DNA from: Papaver somniferum
Lineage: Eukaryota; Streptophyta; Magnoliopsida; Ranunculales; Papaveraceae
Length of the DNA stretch: 64,000 nucleotides
Reading direction: 5' to 3'
Assembly: GCF_003573695.1 (NCBI RefSeq)
Contig: NC_039362.1
Coordinates: 199,122,585 to 199,186,584, forward strand
A program made the translations under genes and the position numbers. Below are positions 10,810 to 29,008 of this stretch, one piece after another. A model generated the notes under the pieces. It ran no database searches and was not told where the DNA came from. It worked only from the letters and a program-made list of their open reading frames with translations. The stretch's first letter is position 1. Every line of letters starts with the position of its first letter.

Positions 10810-11073
10810 TTAATACGAATTATATACCTTTACTAAAGTCTCCATCTCATTGTTCTTTGAAATTAGTTCATTGTTCAAGGAAACTAAACGTTCAATTGAC
10901 ATAAAAACGGAGGTTAACACCAGCTTACAGATCAAGCAAGATACAATGCAGTACCACACAAACAAGAATCCATATATACTAGTCGTAAAAATGCGTGCAT
11001 AAGGACCTTCCTGGTTATAGCTCATCCGTCTACTACTGCTTATTCTTTTCTTCTCCCATGATATTGCTTTCAT
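10810..11073 (-). CDS. Small hypothetical frame with one membrane-like segment
   Basis: An 87-codon frame starts MKAISWEKKRISSSRRMSYN, followed by a hydrophobic stretch (YGFLFVWYCIVSCLICKLVL, about residues 35-58) and a charged tail. It begins 6 bp after the end of the F-box remnant on the same strand. It may be translated 3' flank rather than a gene; I recognise no family. Low confidence that it is real. Confidence 0.15.
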   Translation of the reverse strand: MKAISWEKKRISSSRRMSYNQEGPYARIFTTSIYGFLFVWYCIVSCLICKLVLTSVFMSIERLVSLNNELISKNNEMETLVKVYNSY

Positions 11074-11078
11074 GCACC

Positions 11079-11784
11079 TTATTCCATTGTTTTCGTATAT
11101 ATTTCTCCTAATGCTTTAAGCGAAATTAAGGTATTCTTATGAGGAATTATCCGGTGTGCACATTCAGAAAAACTCACAAGCGTTTTCAGAGAAGAAGATT
11201 TTACGTCATAAGAATAGAGATGTGTAGGACTATAGAAAATAACTTCACCATTCTTCATCAGGGCAAGTGATTCCGTTCTGACAGAGTACACCTCATTCCA
11301 AGTCAATTGACAAGTATTTCTCCGGCTCCATCCCTTTTTTTTTTAGTAACCAAATATCGGTCCTTGATGCACTGAAATGACTGATAGAACAACATAAAAT
11401 TTTATAAGCATGATAATCAAATGTTCCTCTGCCATAACTAGCATGGAGACAAATCAAGCCATTACATGAACCAATAATATTATGTCTCTTAAACGGAAGG
11501 TTTATACTGATCCTTGTAATATGAATAGGCGTCTCATCATGACTCTGACTGGATTCAAGGTAAAGAAATTGTTCAGGTTGTTGACGTGTCGACATAAGAA
11601 AAGTTAACTTACCAGGATGACTGAGATGAGTTAGGTGCCTATGAGAAAAAGATGGATGGCGGACCAGATTTCTCCACCGCTTGCATACTAGTTCACACTC
11701 TAGTACGGATTCTGTTGGTAACCTAATTAATGTATCCGTTAAGATCTCTGATGGGAGAATATTTAAGTTCCCCATCAAAATCAC
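11079..11784 (-). pseudogene. F-box protein gene, frameshifted and internally shortened
   Basis: The first frame (11293-11784) starts MILMGNLNILPSEILTDTLI and carries a clear F-box (residues about 8-50: LPSEILTDTLIRLP...ECELVCKRWRNLV), the SKP1-binding module of SCF ubiquitin ligases. The start of an F-box-associated domain follows (NIIGSCNGLICLH). At a nine-A run (about 11335-11345, minus) the frame shifts. The other frame continues TWNEVYSVRTESLALMKNGE down to a stop at 11079, typical of the C-terminal F-box-associated domain with its WLLK motif. About 70-100 residues expected between CNGLICLH and DIWLL are missing. The A-run break could be a sequencing error, but the missing middle argues for a pseudogene. 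Confidence 0.7.
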
Positions 11785-11829
11785 GAGTGATGAATTCGGG
11801 AAGCTGGATTCTTAGGGTTAGAAGAAGAT

Positions 11830-12060
11830 GGCGATAGAGATTTAGGTTTTTAAACGAAAAAGTGAAAACTAAACCATAGAGAGATGAGATTATGTAGGGG
11901 AACCGGTTTCAGAGGGTTAACTTTGTCTTTTTGTATTTATTTTTATTTCCTTACATAGTACATTGACGGTGTCATTTTGCACACTGCTGGGCAGACGATG
12001 GCATCTTGAAATATACCACACCCAACAAATTGTTCCAAATTAACTGACTAGAAACCAAAG
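11830..12060. other. Intergenic, upstream of F-box remnant
   Basis: The stretch at about 11955-12050 is similar to 3345-3430. This links the downstream region of the receptor kinase to the repeat block near the window start. Confidence 0.4.
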
Positions 12061-12245
12061 GTGCACTAGCCTGGGGCCAGCGCCTGGAAAAAAAAGGCTC
12101 CCACACGCCAAACCATGACTAATTTTTTTCCCCGGGCGCCTTTGGCGCTTTTAGTGCCCAGGGAGCGCTAGGCGAGGCGATACTATGGGCTTGTCGCCTC
12201 GCCTTGCCCAGCACCTTTTACAACAGAGCCTAAGCGACACCACTG
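12061..12245. repeat. GC-rich hairpin repeat (GCGCCT/AGGCGA type)
   Basis: An abrupt GC-rich island in AT-rich DNA. It contains a perfect 10-bp inverted repeat, GGCGAGGCGA at 12171-12180 and TCGCCTCGCC at 12194-12203, plus GCGCC...GGCGC near 12136-12148 and GTGCACTAGCCTGGGGCCAG at its left. Similar GGCGAGGCGC-type islands are common short repeats in plant genomes. No TSD was identified. Confidence 0.55.
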
Positions 12246-12514
12246 CTCAGATAAGTAGGAAAAAGAACTTTCAAAGACCATAAACCAGCTAGCTTTTCAT
12301 TTGAGCAAAGCAAAAGAGACAAATCTCATTCATTTTCTTCTTTCTTTGAGTTTGTATTTGTAAGAATAAGGAGTAGAATCAGAAAGGACTCTGGCTAAGG
12401 ATAAGCCTAGTATAGTACTAATTTTATTGAAGTAAGAGTAGCTACTGCGGTAGTAATAATACCCTAAGATGTAGTAATATACCTTGATTATAACTTTTGA
12501 CTGTCATTTTTCAA

Positions 12515-15500
12515 TTATTTGAAACCATTTTTAGCAATGCTGGAAGACGAATACAGTAACGATGATGCAGAAAAACTTGTATTATTACTTTGCCCTTGTG
12601 AACCTGGCAATGATGCTGATGCTGACGACGTTGGAGCTCCTTTCTCGTGTCGCCGCATGTGTTCATTATTAGTAGTCGTCGTCGTTGTTGTTGTTGCGGG
12701 TGATCCCTTTAGTAGAAGTGCATCAACTTTAGCATACTCTTCTCTCTCGTGTCTTATTTCCTTGAGCATAGCGGCTACATCTTTCATTGCAGGTCTCTCA
12801 TCTGGTGTAGGGCTAACGCATAGTAATGCTACACCCAACGCTTGCATCATCTCTTCTACCTCGGATTCTGGTCTTGCACGTAATCTCTGATCAAGGACCT
12901 CAATTCCCCCTCTCTTTTGTCTCACCCAATCCACCAGGTGAAGACCGTCAGGTATCGTCGGGTCAATCGGTTGTTTTCCAGTTAACACTTCCATTACAAC
13001 AACACCGTAACTGTATACATCACTCTTCTCGGTTATTTTCCTGCTGTACCCATATTCTGCAGATCATTAACGATGAATTTAATGTTTTTACCAACTCGTG
13101 CGTGTTCTGAAATATGAATAGCATAAAAACAAGTGCTTATAGAAGTGAAACTGCTGCAAAATTAAAGAAGAGAACAAACCTGGAGCGATGTATCCATAGG
13201 AACCTGCAACAGTATTTGATGAACGAGCATAATCACCATCATCGACAAGTTTGGCAAGTCCAAAATCTGCAATATAGGGCTCAAACTCAAGACCAATAAG
13301 GATGTTATTGGCCTTGATGTCTCTATGAACAATGGGAGGAACACAATCATGGTGCAGGTAAGCCAGGCCTTGCGCTGCACCAAGAACAATCTGGTACCTA
13401 GAGTCCCACTCCAAGCAGCTTCCACTCCTCTCATGAAGTAAACTACCCAAGCTCCCATTCGGCATGTAATCATACATGAGTAGTCTTGTGCTCCGATTCC
13501 AACAGCAACCCAAGAATCTAACAATGTTTTTATGCCTTATAGAACCAAGAGTCTTTACCTCGGCTGAGAAAGAATCTCGAACACCTCCTCCAACACCACC
13601 ACAGGCGTCGTTATTGTTGTTATTTGGTGTATGCACTGTTGTTGGCCATAATTTCTTCACTGCAATCACTTCACCATTATCCATTTCTGCTTTATAAACC
13701 ATTCCAGAACACCCTTTTCCAATCACATTAGTTTCGATTAGGCATCTCAATACTTGGTCTACTGAGAAGTTGAGCTTTTGGAATGGAGTGAATTGCCACG
13801 GCCATGGATCTCCTGCACCCAGTTCGGATTCATCGTCATGCCTAACAACTTTCCGTGCTCGAATCACTGCCATGGTTCCTAAAATTAACATTGCCACTGT
13901 TAATGTGATCAGTAAGGCAATAGCTAACTTCAATCTTCGAGACCTGATAGCGCCTTTTCTTGCTGAATCCATCCCAGCAGCATTGCTTATGAAACAAGAC
14001 TTGTGCCCCCATGAACAAAGACCTTGATTTCCACCTAGTTCTGTTTCAGATAATTGATGGAACAGCTTGCTATCTGGCAGATAGCCAGTAAAATTATTGA
14101 AGGAAATATTTAACGAGACAAGATTTTCTAGTGGCGCGAGCGGTTTTAAATCTCCTGCAAGGTAATTGTGTGAGAGGTCAAGCACTGCGAGCTTATTGAG
14201 ATTGGATATTTCATTTGGGATGGTTCCTGAAAGTGCATTTCCACTCAAATTTAGTGCAATGCTTAGGGCCTCAATCTGGCCTAATTCAGCAGGTATTCCA
14301 CCAGACAAACTGTTGCTGCTCAAATCAAGCAGTTGCAAGTTTGAACACTGTCCAAGCGATTCAGGTATCGGTCCAGAAAATGAATTCTTGCCAAGAATGA
14401 GCTTATTCAATGAACCAAGCTTCCCAAAACTCGACGGTACATTGCCCACAAAACGATTGAGAGAAACATCTAATACATGTAATCCGGCTATAGATGATAT
14501 AGAAGAAGGCAGAATCCCACTGAGCGAGTTGTTACTAAGATCCACCATTTGCAATCCTGTGCAGTTTCCAATCTCGTCAGGAACAGAACCCACCAAACGA
14601 TTCGCAGACAAGTCAAGGAAGTTAAGGTTCACTAGTCTCCCAATTTCCTTCGGGATCTCTCCTCCAATTCTGTTATCTCCAAGCCGAAGCCGAACTAAGG
14701 AACTGCAGTCACCAACTTCATGCGGAATTGCACCAGAAATATCATTTGAAATTAAGAGAAGCTTCGTCAGATTACGCAATTGAAATAGGCCAGCCGGAAC
14801 ACTTCCGGTGAGAAAATTGTGTGACAAATCTAAAGCTTGAAGGTCACTACAAGTAGCTAATGTAGAAGGAATACTTCCTTCCAACTGATTCTGCCACGCA
14901 AAGAACACATTAAGTTTCGACAACAACCCAAGTTCAGGTGGTATCAAACCCGAAATCTGATTAGTATCAAGCTGCAACTGCATTAGATTAACCGCATTCG
15001 AAAGAACCGAAGGTATCGAACCCGATATATTGTTATCACTAAGCATTAGTTCTTCGAGTTCTAACAATTTACCAATAGATGAAGGTATACTCCCAGAAAG
15101 AAAATTAAGTGAAAAATCAATCATTTTGAGTTTACTACAAAAACCAATCTCTTCAGGAATAGAACCAACAAAATTATTCTGCCAAAGTAAAATCTTCTCT
15201 AACTTGCCAAGCTTACCGAGTTCTTGCGGAAGTGCACCTGACAGACTGTTCTCGTAAAGATAAAGATTGACAAGCTCAGTGCAGTTACCGATCTCCGCCG
15301 GAATCTCCCCCGAAATCATAGTCGTGTAAACTGACAATGTCTGGAGATTCTTGAGTCTACCCAATGAAGCTGGTATAGAACCTGATATTTTCGTATCAGC
15401 AAGACCTAAAACTGTTAAATCCTTACAATCACCCACACTATCTGGTATATTTCCGTCAATATCTTTATTCCCACCGGCACGAACAACCTGAAGATTTTCG

Positions 15501-16222
15501 AGCTTCCCGATCTCACTGGGAAGATTCCCGCTGAGACGATTATCAAACACAACAAGATTCTCAAGACTTGAACATTCACAAACCTCAGCTGGGATTTTCC
15601 CAGTGAGTTGATTCGAGTTCAAAACCAAATCTTGTAACTTCTTGAGCTTACCAATGGAAGATGGAATATTACCAACTAACCCATTTGAGCTAAGATCAAG
15701 GGTTTTAAGTGAAACAAAGTTACCAATATCAGAAGGGATAGTTCCGGTGAGATTTGAGTCTGAAATGGTAAGTGATTCAAGAGAAACAAGCGAAGAGAAA
15801 ACAGAAGGGAATGGGAGATTTAAAGGGAGTGATTGAATGTTTATACCAGTGACAGTGTTTTGTGGTGGTGGTGAACATGTTATGTATGTCCAGTTACATG
15901 GGTTTGCATCTTGAGAGTTCCAGTTCAGTGATGAAGTAACAGATGATGATGATGAAGATTGTATCCATGAAAGAAGCAGACGCGATTCATGATTAGTGGA
16001 TGTAGAAGAAGAAGATTCAACTGGTTGGATTCCGTGGTGAAGTGATATCAATGCTACAACAAGTAGGAGTTGAAGAGCAGGAGGAGGACTTCTAGTTGTT
16101 GTCGTTGGAGATGAGTAGAAGTGAGAGTTATAATGGTGGTGCCTCGAGTACCACCTCGACCGCCTCGACCTCGGAATCGACATCTCCGCCTCCTCTTCCT
16201 CCTCCTTATCTCCTCTCCTCAA
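12515..16222 (-). CDS. RGI2-like: LRR receptor-like kinase, RGI/RCH1 type (subfamily XI)
   Basis: Two exons on the minus strand: 13180-16222 and 12515-13056, with a 123-bp GT-AG intron splitting the APE codon of the kinase (GYIAP/EYGYS). The product is 1194 aa. Hydrophobic signal at about 49-64; Cys-pair N-cap NPCNWTYITC (108-116); about 24 leucine-rich repeats (about 140-720); TM helix 764-787; kinase about 832-1110 with Lys856, HRD 966-968 and DFG 986-988, so an active RD kinase. The C-terminal tail is Ser-rich, with a Thr run. The pattern GDLKPLAPLENLVSLNISFN and the tail TSFSASSLLYSSSSIAK place it with RCH1/RGI receptors, which perceive root meristem growth factor peptides at the plasma membrane with SERK co-receptors. 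The ligand is inferred from the family. The ATG at 16222 is first in frame; Met14 is an alternative. An Asn/Gly-rich insert (866-880) sits in the N-lobe. Confidence 0.95.
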
Positions 16223-16445
16223 ATCCCAACTAGTTTTTTTCTTCTTCTCGAGTTTGTTTTTGCATTGGGTTTCTCTCTTTTTAACTCTCTATAATGTTAA
16301 TTCTCTATCTCTCTCTGTGTGTCTCTATGTTGTCTTAAACCCTTTGTTCTAAGTTCAAGTTTCAAGCAATGTTTTAAAAATGGACAATTATTGAGACATT
16401 GAATTTTCTAAGTGTTACTTAATTCAATGAGCTTCGCATTATCCT

Positions 16446-16462
16446 ATATACTTGTATATAAT
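16446..16462 (-). promoter_or_regulatory. Candidate TATA region of the receptor kinase gene
   Basis: TATATA-type sequence about 225 bp upstream of the ATG. Between it and the start codon lies a leader rich in GA repeats on the coding strand, common in plant 5' UTRs. Position and composition only; no transcript evidence. Confidence 0.25.
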
Positions 16463-16479
16463 GAGCATATCTCATTATC

Positions 16480-17925
16480 TTAGAGAGACTCAAAGTTTTG
16501 TCTAGAAATCAATATTTTTGAGGATTGTAAGGAGGAAAAGAATACTAGGCAAAGAAAGTGGTTGGTCAAAACCCTATAAGATCTTTCAAAGAAGCCACAC
16601 AAACTAAAGGAAAAGAGCACTATTTCAAAAATAAAACAAAGGACAGCACGATATACTGCTTCCAAAATGGTAATCGATAGAAAACCAACTTAGAGTCTCA
16701 TTCCGGGCACACACTACATTTATCCCAAAAATGGTTCCACCACCGGTATCTCCGATGTGATAAGTCTTATTCTGGATCATGACATTTACCTTAATAGTAG
16801 TATTAGTTTAACAGATAATGTATGGACATCATCATATCATTTGGGTGGTAAGTAAACAGCTAATTGTCAAAACACCAGCTAATTGTCAAGCAGCGGTAAT
16901 ATTGCTCCAGGGGTTGCAAACTTGCATCATTTCGTCACAATCCTAGGTTAGGTAGAGGGGAGAAAGTGTAACACTCTCATTAAGTCTTCACACATAAGCT
17001 ACCAAAAATGGTTCGAGTACTTTGGCAATACCAATGCTTGTTCACGCGATGTAGGCAGAGGGACATGTCTTTTTTCTTGAACAATGGGATATCATGTGTA
17101 GATGCATTGTTTTCCTCAAAAATTTACTGGGACAGTATTTTCTTTTAAATACTCCATTTAAACATTAATTAATTAAATTACTTTATTATATTACATATAA
17201 AATATTCTTAATATTTAAAATTATTCAAAAAATTATTCTTAACTTAACTTTTTAGCTTGGGGCTCTGTAGCAGGTCTAAACTCTAGCCAACGCCGCACCA
17301 ACCCCACTACTCCGCCTCTTACATTTGGCTTTCTGCTTCTCCTTTGTTGATTTAATATCTCCCACTATTACTCTATTTTCGTGTCTCCGTAATAAAAAAA
17401 ACTTGCACGTACAAATGCATAATGATAGAGCCAGAATGGCACTATAGGAAAAAACTAGTCAAATGAAGTGGGTGATGGGTAAAAAGTCGTAGTGAGCCGA
17501 TGAGTACCATGAAAGCAGATAGCCCATGCTGGTTCTGCTTCTGTAAATGTCCCTTGCATGATGCTTGAAATTGGTTTTCCTGTAGAGTTGAAAATAGTTG
17601 CGGCCACGAAATCATAGCAATTGGATTTCAAAAAATGAAAGAAATCATAGATTTCAGGCTAATGTGGAAGTGATCAATATTAACCATCCTCACTATTTCG
17701 GACAATACAACCATATAAAACCTTTCTAATAATTGACAGTGAGTTGTTGTCAAAATACAAAAAGAGAGCAAATTCTCATTATTTTCAGTACAAATTTTGT
17801 AAGATGAATGACAGGTTAAAAATAAATTGAGAATTGCTGCAGTGTTATTTTGCACCTCCCTGTGGTTTTATCATTATCGTTTTTGTAGTTACATGTTACA
17901 GATTTAAGGATGTGTGACAACAAGT
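16480..17925. other. Intergenic region; left part is 3' flank of F2KP
   Basis: No supported gene. The part near 17450-17925 is expected to hold the 3' UTR of the bifunctional enzyme gene. 17150-17230 is very AT-rich. Confidence 0.5.
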
Positions 17926-24293
<6,368 letters not shown>

Positions 24294-24728
24294 TTCCTTT
24301 CTCCTTCTTCTCCTTCTCTGGTTTCAATTTCTTCTGCCTCTTCTGGTTTGTATTTAATTGATTATTTATTGTTATTATCACTTCTTCTTCTTTCTTTTTG
24401 TGTGGATATGGAAAAGATTATTAACAGACGATGAAGATGAAGACGAGGAAGTGGAGAAGAAACTTGTTTTATTGTTTTTTGGTGATCGGGTATTTGATAT
24501 TACTTCCGTCGATTGTTGAGCACGTGTTGGGTGAGTGGCAAAATGTATGTGTCTGTAAGCAGATGCGGTGAAGGAGTACTAAGATTGGTTTGGCTGAGAA
24601 GGATTGTACGACGTTTGGTGATGGTTGTGGGCCAGGATCTTGGTTTGTGTTGAAATGATAATCCATTGGGCCCACTATCAAACTAGTCTACGTCCTATTT
24701 CCTCCGTTCTTCTTTTCTTCTTTTTATT
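24294..24728. other. Upstream region of F2KP
   Basis: The 5' leader is GA-rich on the coding strand. No promoter element was identified with confidence. The hairpin TIR element starts 436 bp upstream of the ATG. Confidence 0.5.
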
Positions 24729-25450
24729 GAAGGCTATTATTGGGGCGTCACACTCCAATAAAGGGGCTCCACTTGGATTCTTAATGTCCAAAAAAATAGT
24801 TATGGGATATCCTAACACATATACAAAATGTTTAGCTTAGCCTTTAACTAAAATAAAACTTAAAAACCGTAGAAGTGATTTTACGTCCAGGTTAGGATTA
24901 ATTCCAACCGTAAAATTTTATTTGCATGTAGTTTAACGTCCAGGTTTGGATTAGTTTCCAACCGTAGAAGCTCATTTTACGTCCAGGTTTCTTTTAATTC
25001 CAACCGTAAAATCCGATTTTACGTCCAGGTTTCTTTTAATTCCAACCATAGAAGTGATTTTACGTCCAGGTTTAGTTGAATTTCAACCGTAATTTTCAAT
25101 TTTACGTCTAGGTTTAGTTTACTAATTTTCCTTTCGTCAATCTAGCCGTAAATTTCAATTTTACGTCCAGGTTCCTTTTAATTCCAACCGTAGAAATTGA
25201 TTTCACGTCCAGATTTTGATTGATTCCAACCGTAGAAATTGGTTTTACGTCCAGGTTTGGATCGATTCCAACCGTGAAAATTAATTATTATCTAATTAAA
25301 TTAAATAAAATTAAAATTAACTAAAGGGTTATTCGGTCATTAGAAAATTATTTGAGATAAGGGGTTTTTGATATTACTTCTGAGTGACCCGTTTTTGTCA
25401 TATTAGATGACGCCATTCTAATGGAATGTGACGACTAAATAATAGCCTTC
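24729..25450. mobile_element. TIR element composed largely of hairpin units
   Basis: Terminal inverted repeats begin GAAGGCTATTATT and end AATAATAGCCTTC; further inward both hold CGTCACA-N-TCCA, about 33 bp in all with a few mismatches. An exact 8-bp direct repeat TTTTTATT flanks it at 24721-24728 and 25451-25458. There is no coding capacity. More than half of its 722 bp is an array of nine hairpin units. It lies in the F2KP upstream region and could influence that promoter. GAA/TTC ends and an 8-bp duplication are shared with the element at 1970-3232, suggesting related transposases. Confidence 0.8.
24878..25285. repeat. Nine-unit hairpin array, ACGTCCAGGTT/AACCGTAAA
   Basis: Each unit of about 40 bp reads TTTTACGTCCAGGTT, an 8-12 nt spacer, then CCAACCGTAAAA (or CCGTAGAA). 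TTTTACG pairs with CGTAAAA and GGTT with AACC, so each unit is a stem-loop with a small internal bulge. Unit starts are near 24878, 24931, 24973, 25015, 25056, 25097, 25157, 25201 and 25241; the sixth has a longer loop. Stems are conserved and loops vary. Confidence 0.85.
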
Positions 25451-25458
25451 TTTTTATT

Positions 25459-26885
25459 TGTCGGCGACGAGATTCCGAGAATTGAACTTAGGAGGTGGTG
25501 ATCCACACAAGAAAGGCTGTCACCGGTGGTGGTTTGATTCGTTTTGAGTCCCCTTGGTGCACCATAAGTCTTGTATGCGAACATAAAATAACATGGTATG
25601 GTAAAAACGAAATATACCATGCCGTTTTAGTATTTAAGCGACAAAACTGTAATAGAAACATTGTTGTTATGTATGGGAGGTTGGTTGATTTTTAACTTAC
25701 CAACAAAAAAACTGATATTCAATACTTCTGTTAGAGATTCACAGAAAAAGAAGACTTTTGCTAGGTTGGGAGGAGTTTCAAATATCACCTTAATTCTAGG
25801 AGATGTGTGACAGAACTGAAAATTTCGCAACCAGCATCGTGCTTACCAAGCCAAGATGGTAAACTTGGCAAAACTAGTTCTCGTAATTGAAAAGATGATT
25901 CAAGGATTTATTTTAAGGACCGATCCCTACTAAGGTTCTATTTTGAGGACTGATTTCATGTAAGGATCTCAACTAGGACCGATCTCTAATAAAGATCTCA
26001 TCTAGGACCGATCTCTAACAAGGGTCTAAGTTAGAAACGGTCTTTTAAGTCCTACAAAAACTTACATTTTCGATATGTTTACAATCTGATGGTTAGATCG
26101 AAAATGTTCACATGATGTCGACATAGTGATTTGAACATGTGCTCTCATATCTTAATGTTAAAGTATTTTTCTTCGATACCCAAGGCATGACCATGAAATC
26201 GGATTTTCAACATCTAAAAAGAAATTCAAATATATACTTATCGTATCCTGTAGGCTTGCATATCTTTAGTTACTATCAGTTATTACACCCCGATTTGCGT
26301 CTTTCATTTTCCTTAGGTCATGACCGGCAATACTTTGTGTTTCAGTTAATCAACTTCACCCACAAGTACTCAGCCTTTCACACTTAGTAAAGTACATAAA
26401 TGTGTGCTAAATAATATTAGTTTTCAACTATGAGTGATTTCGGTTTATTGGTTGGATTACATAAGGAATTTGTTAAATAAACATTCATTGCATATCTTAA
26501 GAATTTTCATATTTGATAATACCTTGTCTTCCACTCAAACCATGGTCATAAATCTATAAATGGTGGAGCTTGAATTCTTACAAACTCATCCCCTGAAACA
26601 CAACTTAAGTGGTTGTGTGGGAAGCTAACTTGTGAAGATATAAGAGTAATCTTATTATATGAAATACCTTGTGTTACCTTACTGTAAAATCTTTTTTGGG
26701 TTCAAGAAGCTTTTAGTTGTAAGGTTGGTGGAAAACTCAATCATATAGTTATTTTAGTTTCGATTAATTGATTTAATTAAGATCTAACGATATAGGAATT
26801 AAAACATTGGTCCGTGGAACTCACCAAGCGTTGGTATGTCGGTACACACTATCCTCCTTTTTACTAGAGGATACAAGTACAAAGT
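25459..26885. other. Intergenic, includes short tandem repeat
   Basis: No gene supported. It holds the short repeat at 25914-26045 and otherwise unremarkable AT-rich sequence up to the AAAGT target site at 26881. Confidence 0.5.
25914..26045. repeat. ~30-bp tandem repeat AGGACCGATCTCTAA...
   Basis: Four to five imperfect units of AGGACCGATCTCTAAYAARG plus TCT. Examples are at about 25916, 25948, 25975 and 26005, with a diverged last unit near 26033. The array is short, with no visible element borders. Confidence 0.6.
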
Positions 26886-27107
26886 TGAAAATGCGGGGGT
26901 ATAAAAATACATCACCAACTTTTTCTTAGGCAACTTGTATGGACTAAACTCAAATATAATTCCGAGAGTTACAACTTAATGAATCTCAATCAGGAATTAT
27001 ATGAAGAGTTTATATCTTTTTCTATTACAATCAGTATGTAAACAGAGACAAGCCCGTGAACCTGATTATTCGGTGAGAGTACTTGGATTATTCCAGAGAC
27101 CAATATC

Positions 27108-27526
27108 TGATATGGCACAGCGGAAACGATTTAAAATAAACCGACACGCGGAGAATCCACTCCGGTAAATAGGACCCAAATATGATAAACAACTCCAATC
27201 CAGGAGCAGAGCGACGATAAACGATCAAGATGATCAATCTCTCAAAAAGAATAAACTGGTTTTTAACCCAAATGATATTTTCATTAAACGAGCTCGCAAG
27301 CTGATTCTAAAGTTCCAATACTATGGCTTATATGGCCAATAAACATAAACCCTAGGAAATCCAAATGTTACTAAACTAACCTAAGAGAATATATTATTCT
27401 CATAAAACAGAATAATACAAATAAAACAACTATTTATCCTAATAAACTAAAATACTAACTAATAAGTATCCAAGATTTGTTCAAATCTTGGAAACAATAG
27501 TTCCAGCCCAAATACGTCCCATATCA
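27108..27526 (-). repeat. 3' LTR of the protease-only element
   Basis: TGATATGG...CATATCA; partner of 29009-29428. Confidence 0.85.
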
Positions 27527-27628
27527 GGCTCCCCAGCTGCGACGAAACTCGTTTCGAGTTTATACTAAAAATGGCAAGTCGAAGAAAGAACTTTGGCGCC
27601 CCCACTTGTGGCACAAGTGGGTCTTGAG

Positions 27629-28480
27629 TCATGCATCGGAATCACTAACCGTTCGGAAAAGTTTTACAAGCCTCATTTTATGCATGTAAAAGCTCGTCCG
27701 GAAATGTAGTTTCCTCCCACTGTTGCCATGTAGAAGCTCCCATGACATCTTCCAAGCACTATTACCTCGGTATCCATAAGATATAAGTTGCACTTCCCAG
27801 TATTTGGTAAACGGATACTCATGTTCATAAGAAACAGATAAAGCAAGGTCTATTTCCCATGGCTTCTCAGATGAAACCAACATGCCACCATGTTCAGAAA
27901 CACTCAACTCGATAGATTTTGAAACCAACATACAGTCTCCACATATATCATCTTGTAAACCCTTGCTGACCGTGGGCCCACTTTCCTTCTTTTCTTGCAG
28001 ACCCATTCTGTTAACTATTGCGCCCAAAGTCTTCGACATCCTCTTCTCCTTTTGAAGGTCGGAGACTTGGTATAAGAACCATCTTGGTTTCTCCCCACAT
28101 GAACTTATAAGCATTATCTCTGCGTCTACGAACTGCGCCAACATCAAGTAACCATGGTCTTCCCAACACGATGTATCTCGCATATATCCATGTCAACCAC
28201 TTCACACACAATTGAGTCGGAATATATTTTACCGAATGAGAAAGGAAATCTGCACACACCAATACAGGTGATTGCTTCTCCATAGCTAAACCACTCAATC
28301 TAATTGGGATAAGGATACCAATCCATTTCTAGACCCAACGACTCTACCATTTTAGTGGATACCAAATTTTCTTCACAATTAGTATCGACGATGAAATGGC
28401 AGATTTTCCCAGCAACTATTCCAGAAAATTTAGACCGCTTAATTCTCTGATAATTTGTATTAGAAAAACTGTCCATAGCA
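27629..28480 (-). pseudogene. Retroviral-type aspartic protease remnant
   Basis: On the minus strand, from about 28480, the reading is FIVDTNCEENLVSTKMVESL: the protease active-site region, with the usual DTG/DSG changed to DTN, so catalysis is lost. Downstream, YIVLGRPWLLDVGAVRRRRD matches the conserved second half of Ty3-type proteases (ILGRPWL). A tail of uncertain origin follows to about 27629. At least two frame changes or stops interrupt it. It is the only recognisable protein in its element. Confidence 0.7.
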
Positions 28481-29008
28481 AATAATCACGATTGAGCTTG
28501 GATGTACGTAAGTAATTCAAAAGAATTAAAACGCCTTGAATTGATTTGGAGATCAGCACAACTGCCAGTAACAAGACTCAAAAGTTAAAACGAGTTTAGG
28601 TGTGGGTGTTCTAAAGTATACTCTATATACGGACTTAATTAAAATGGCCCTTAATGGGCTCAAAGGTGTACATCCACGTCTACTGCTCCTGCACCCAAAC
28701 AAACAGTACTTTTTCAACTAAACGCAGCCAAAACTAAATTGATTTGATAAGATCTTAAATCAATAGGAAACACTGTTAGAGATCTTACCAAGATATTCCC
28801 GGTCACAACTGATTAAACATGAAGGATACGCAACTTGATGATGAACAAAAACCAAATCAACTGCCTCCTTTTCCTTCTTCTTTTTTTGTGTGTGGGCTTT
28901 TTTTTTCTTTTTATAAAATACCTAGATTGCACAGGACTCCTCAACTGATTCTTCTAGATAAAAACTCACAGATGCACAGCACAGGAAAAGCCTGCTCTGG
29001 TAACCACC

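Noticed and set aside
14166..14783. 205-codon + strand frame inside the receptor kinase
   Set aside because: Antisense shadow of the LRR coding region.
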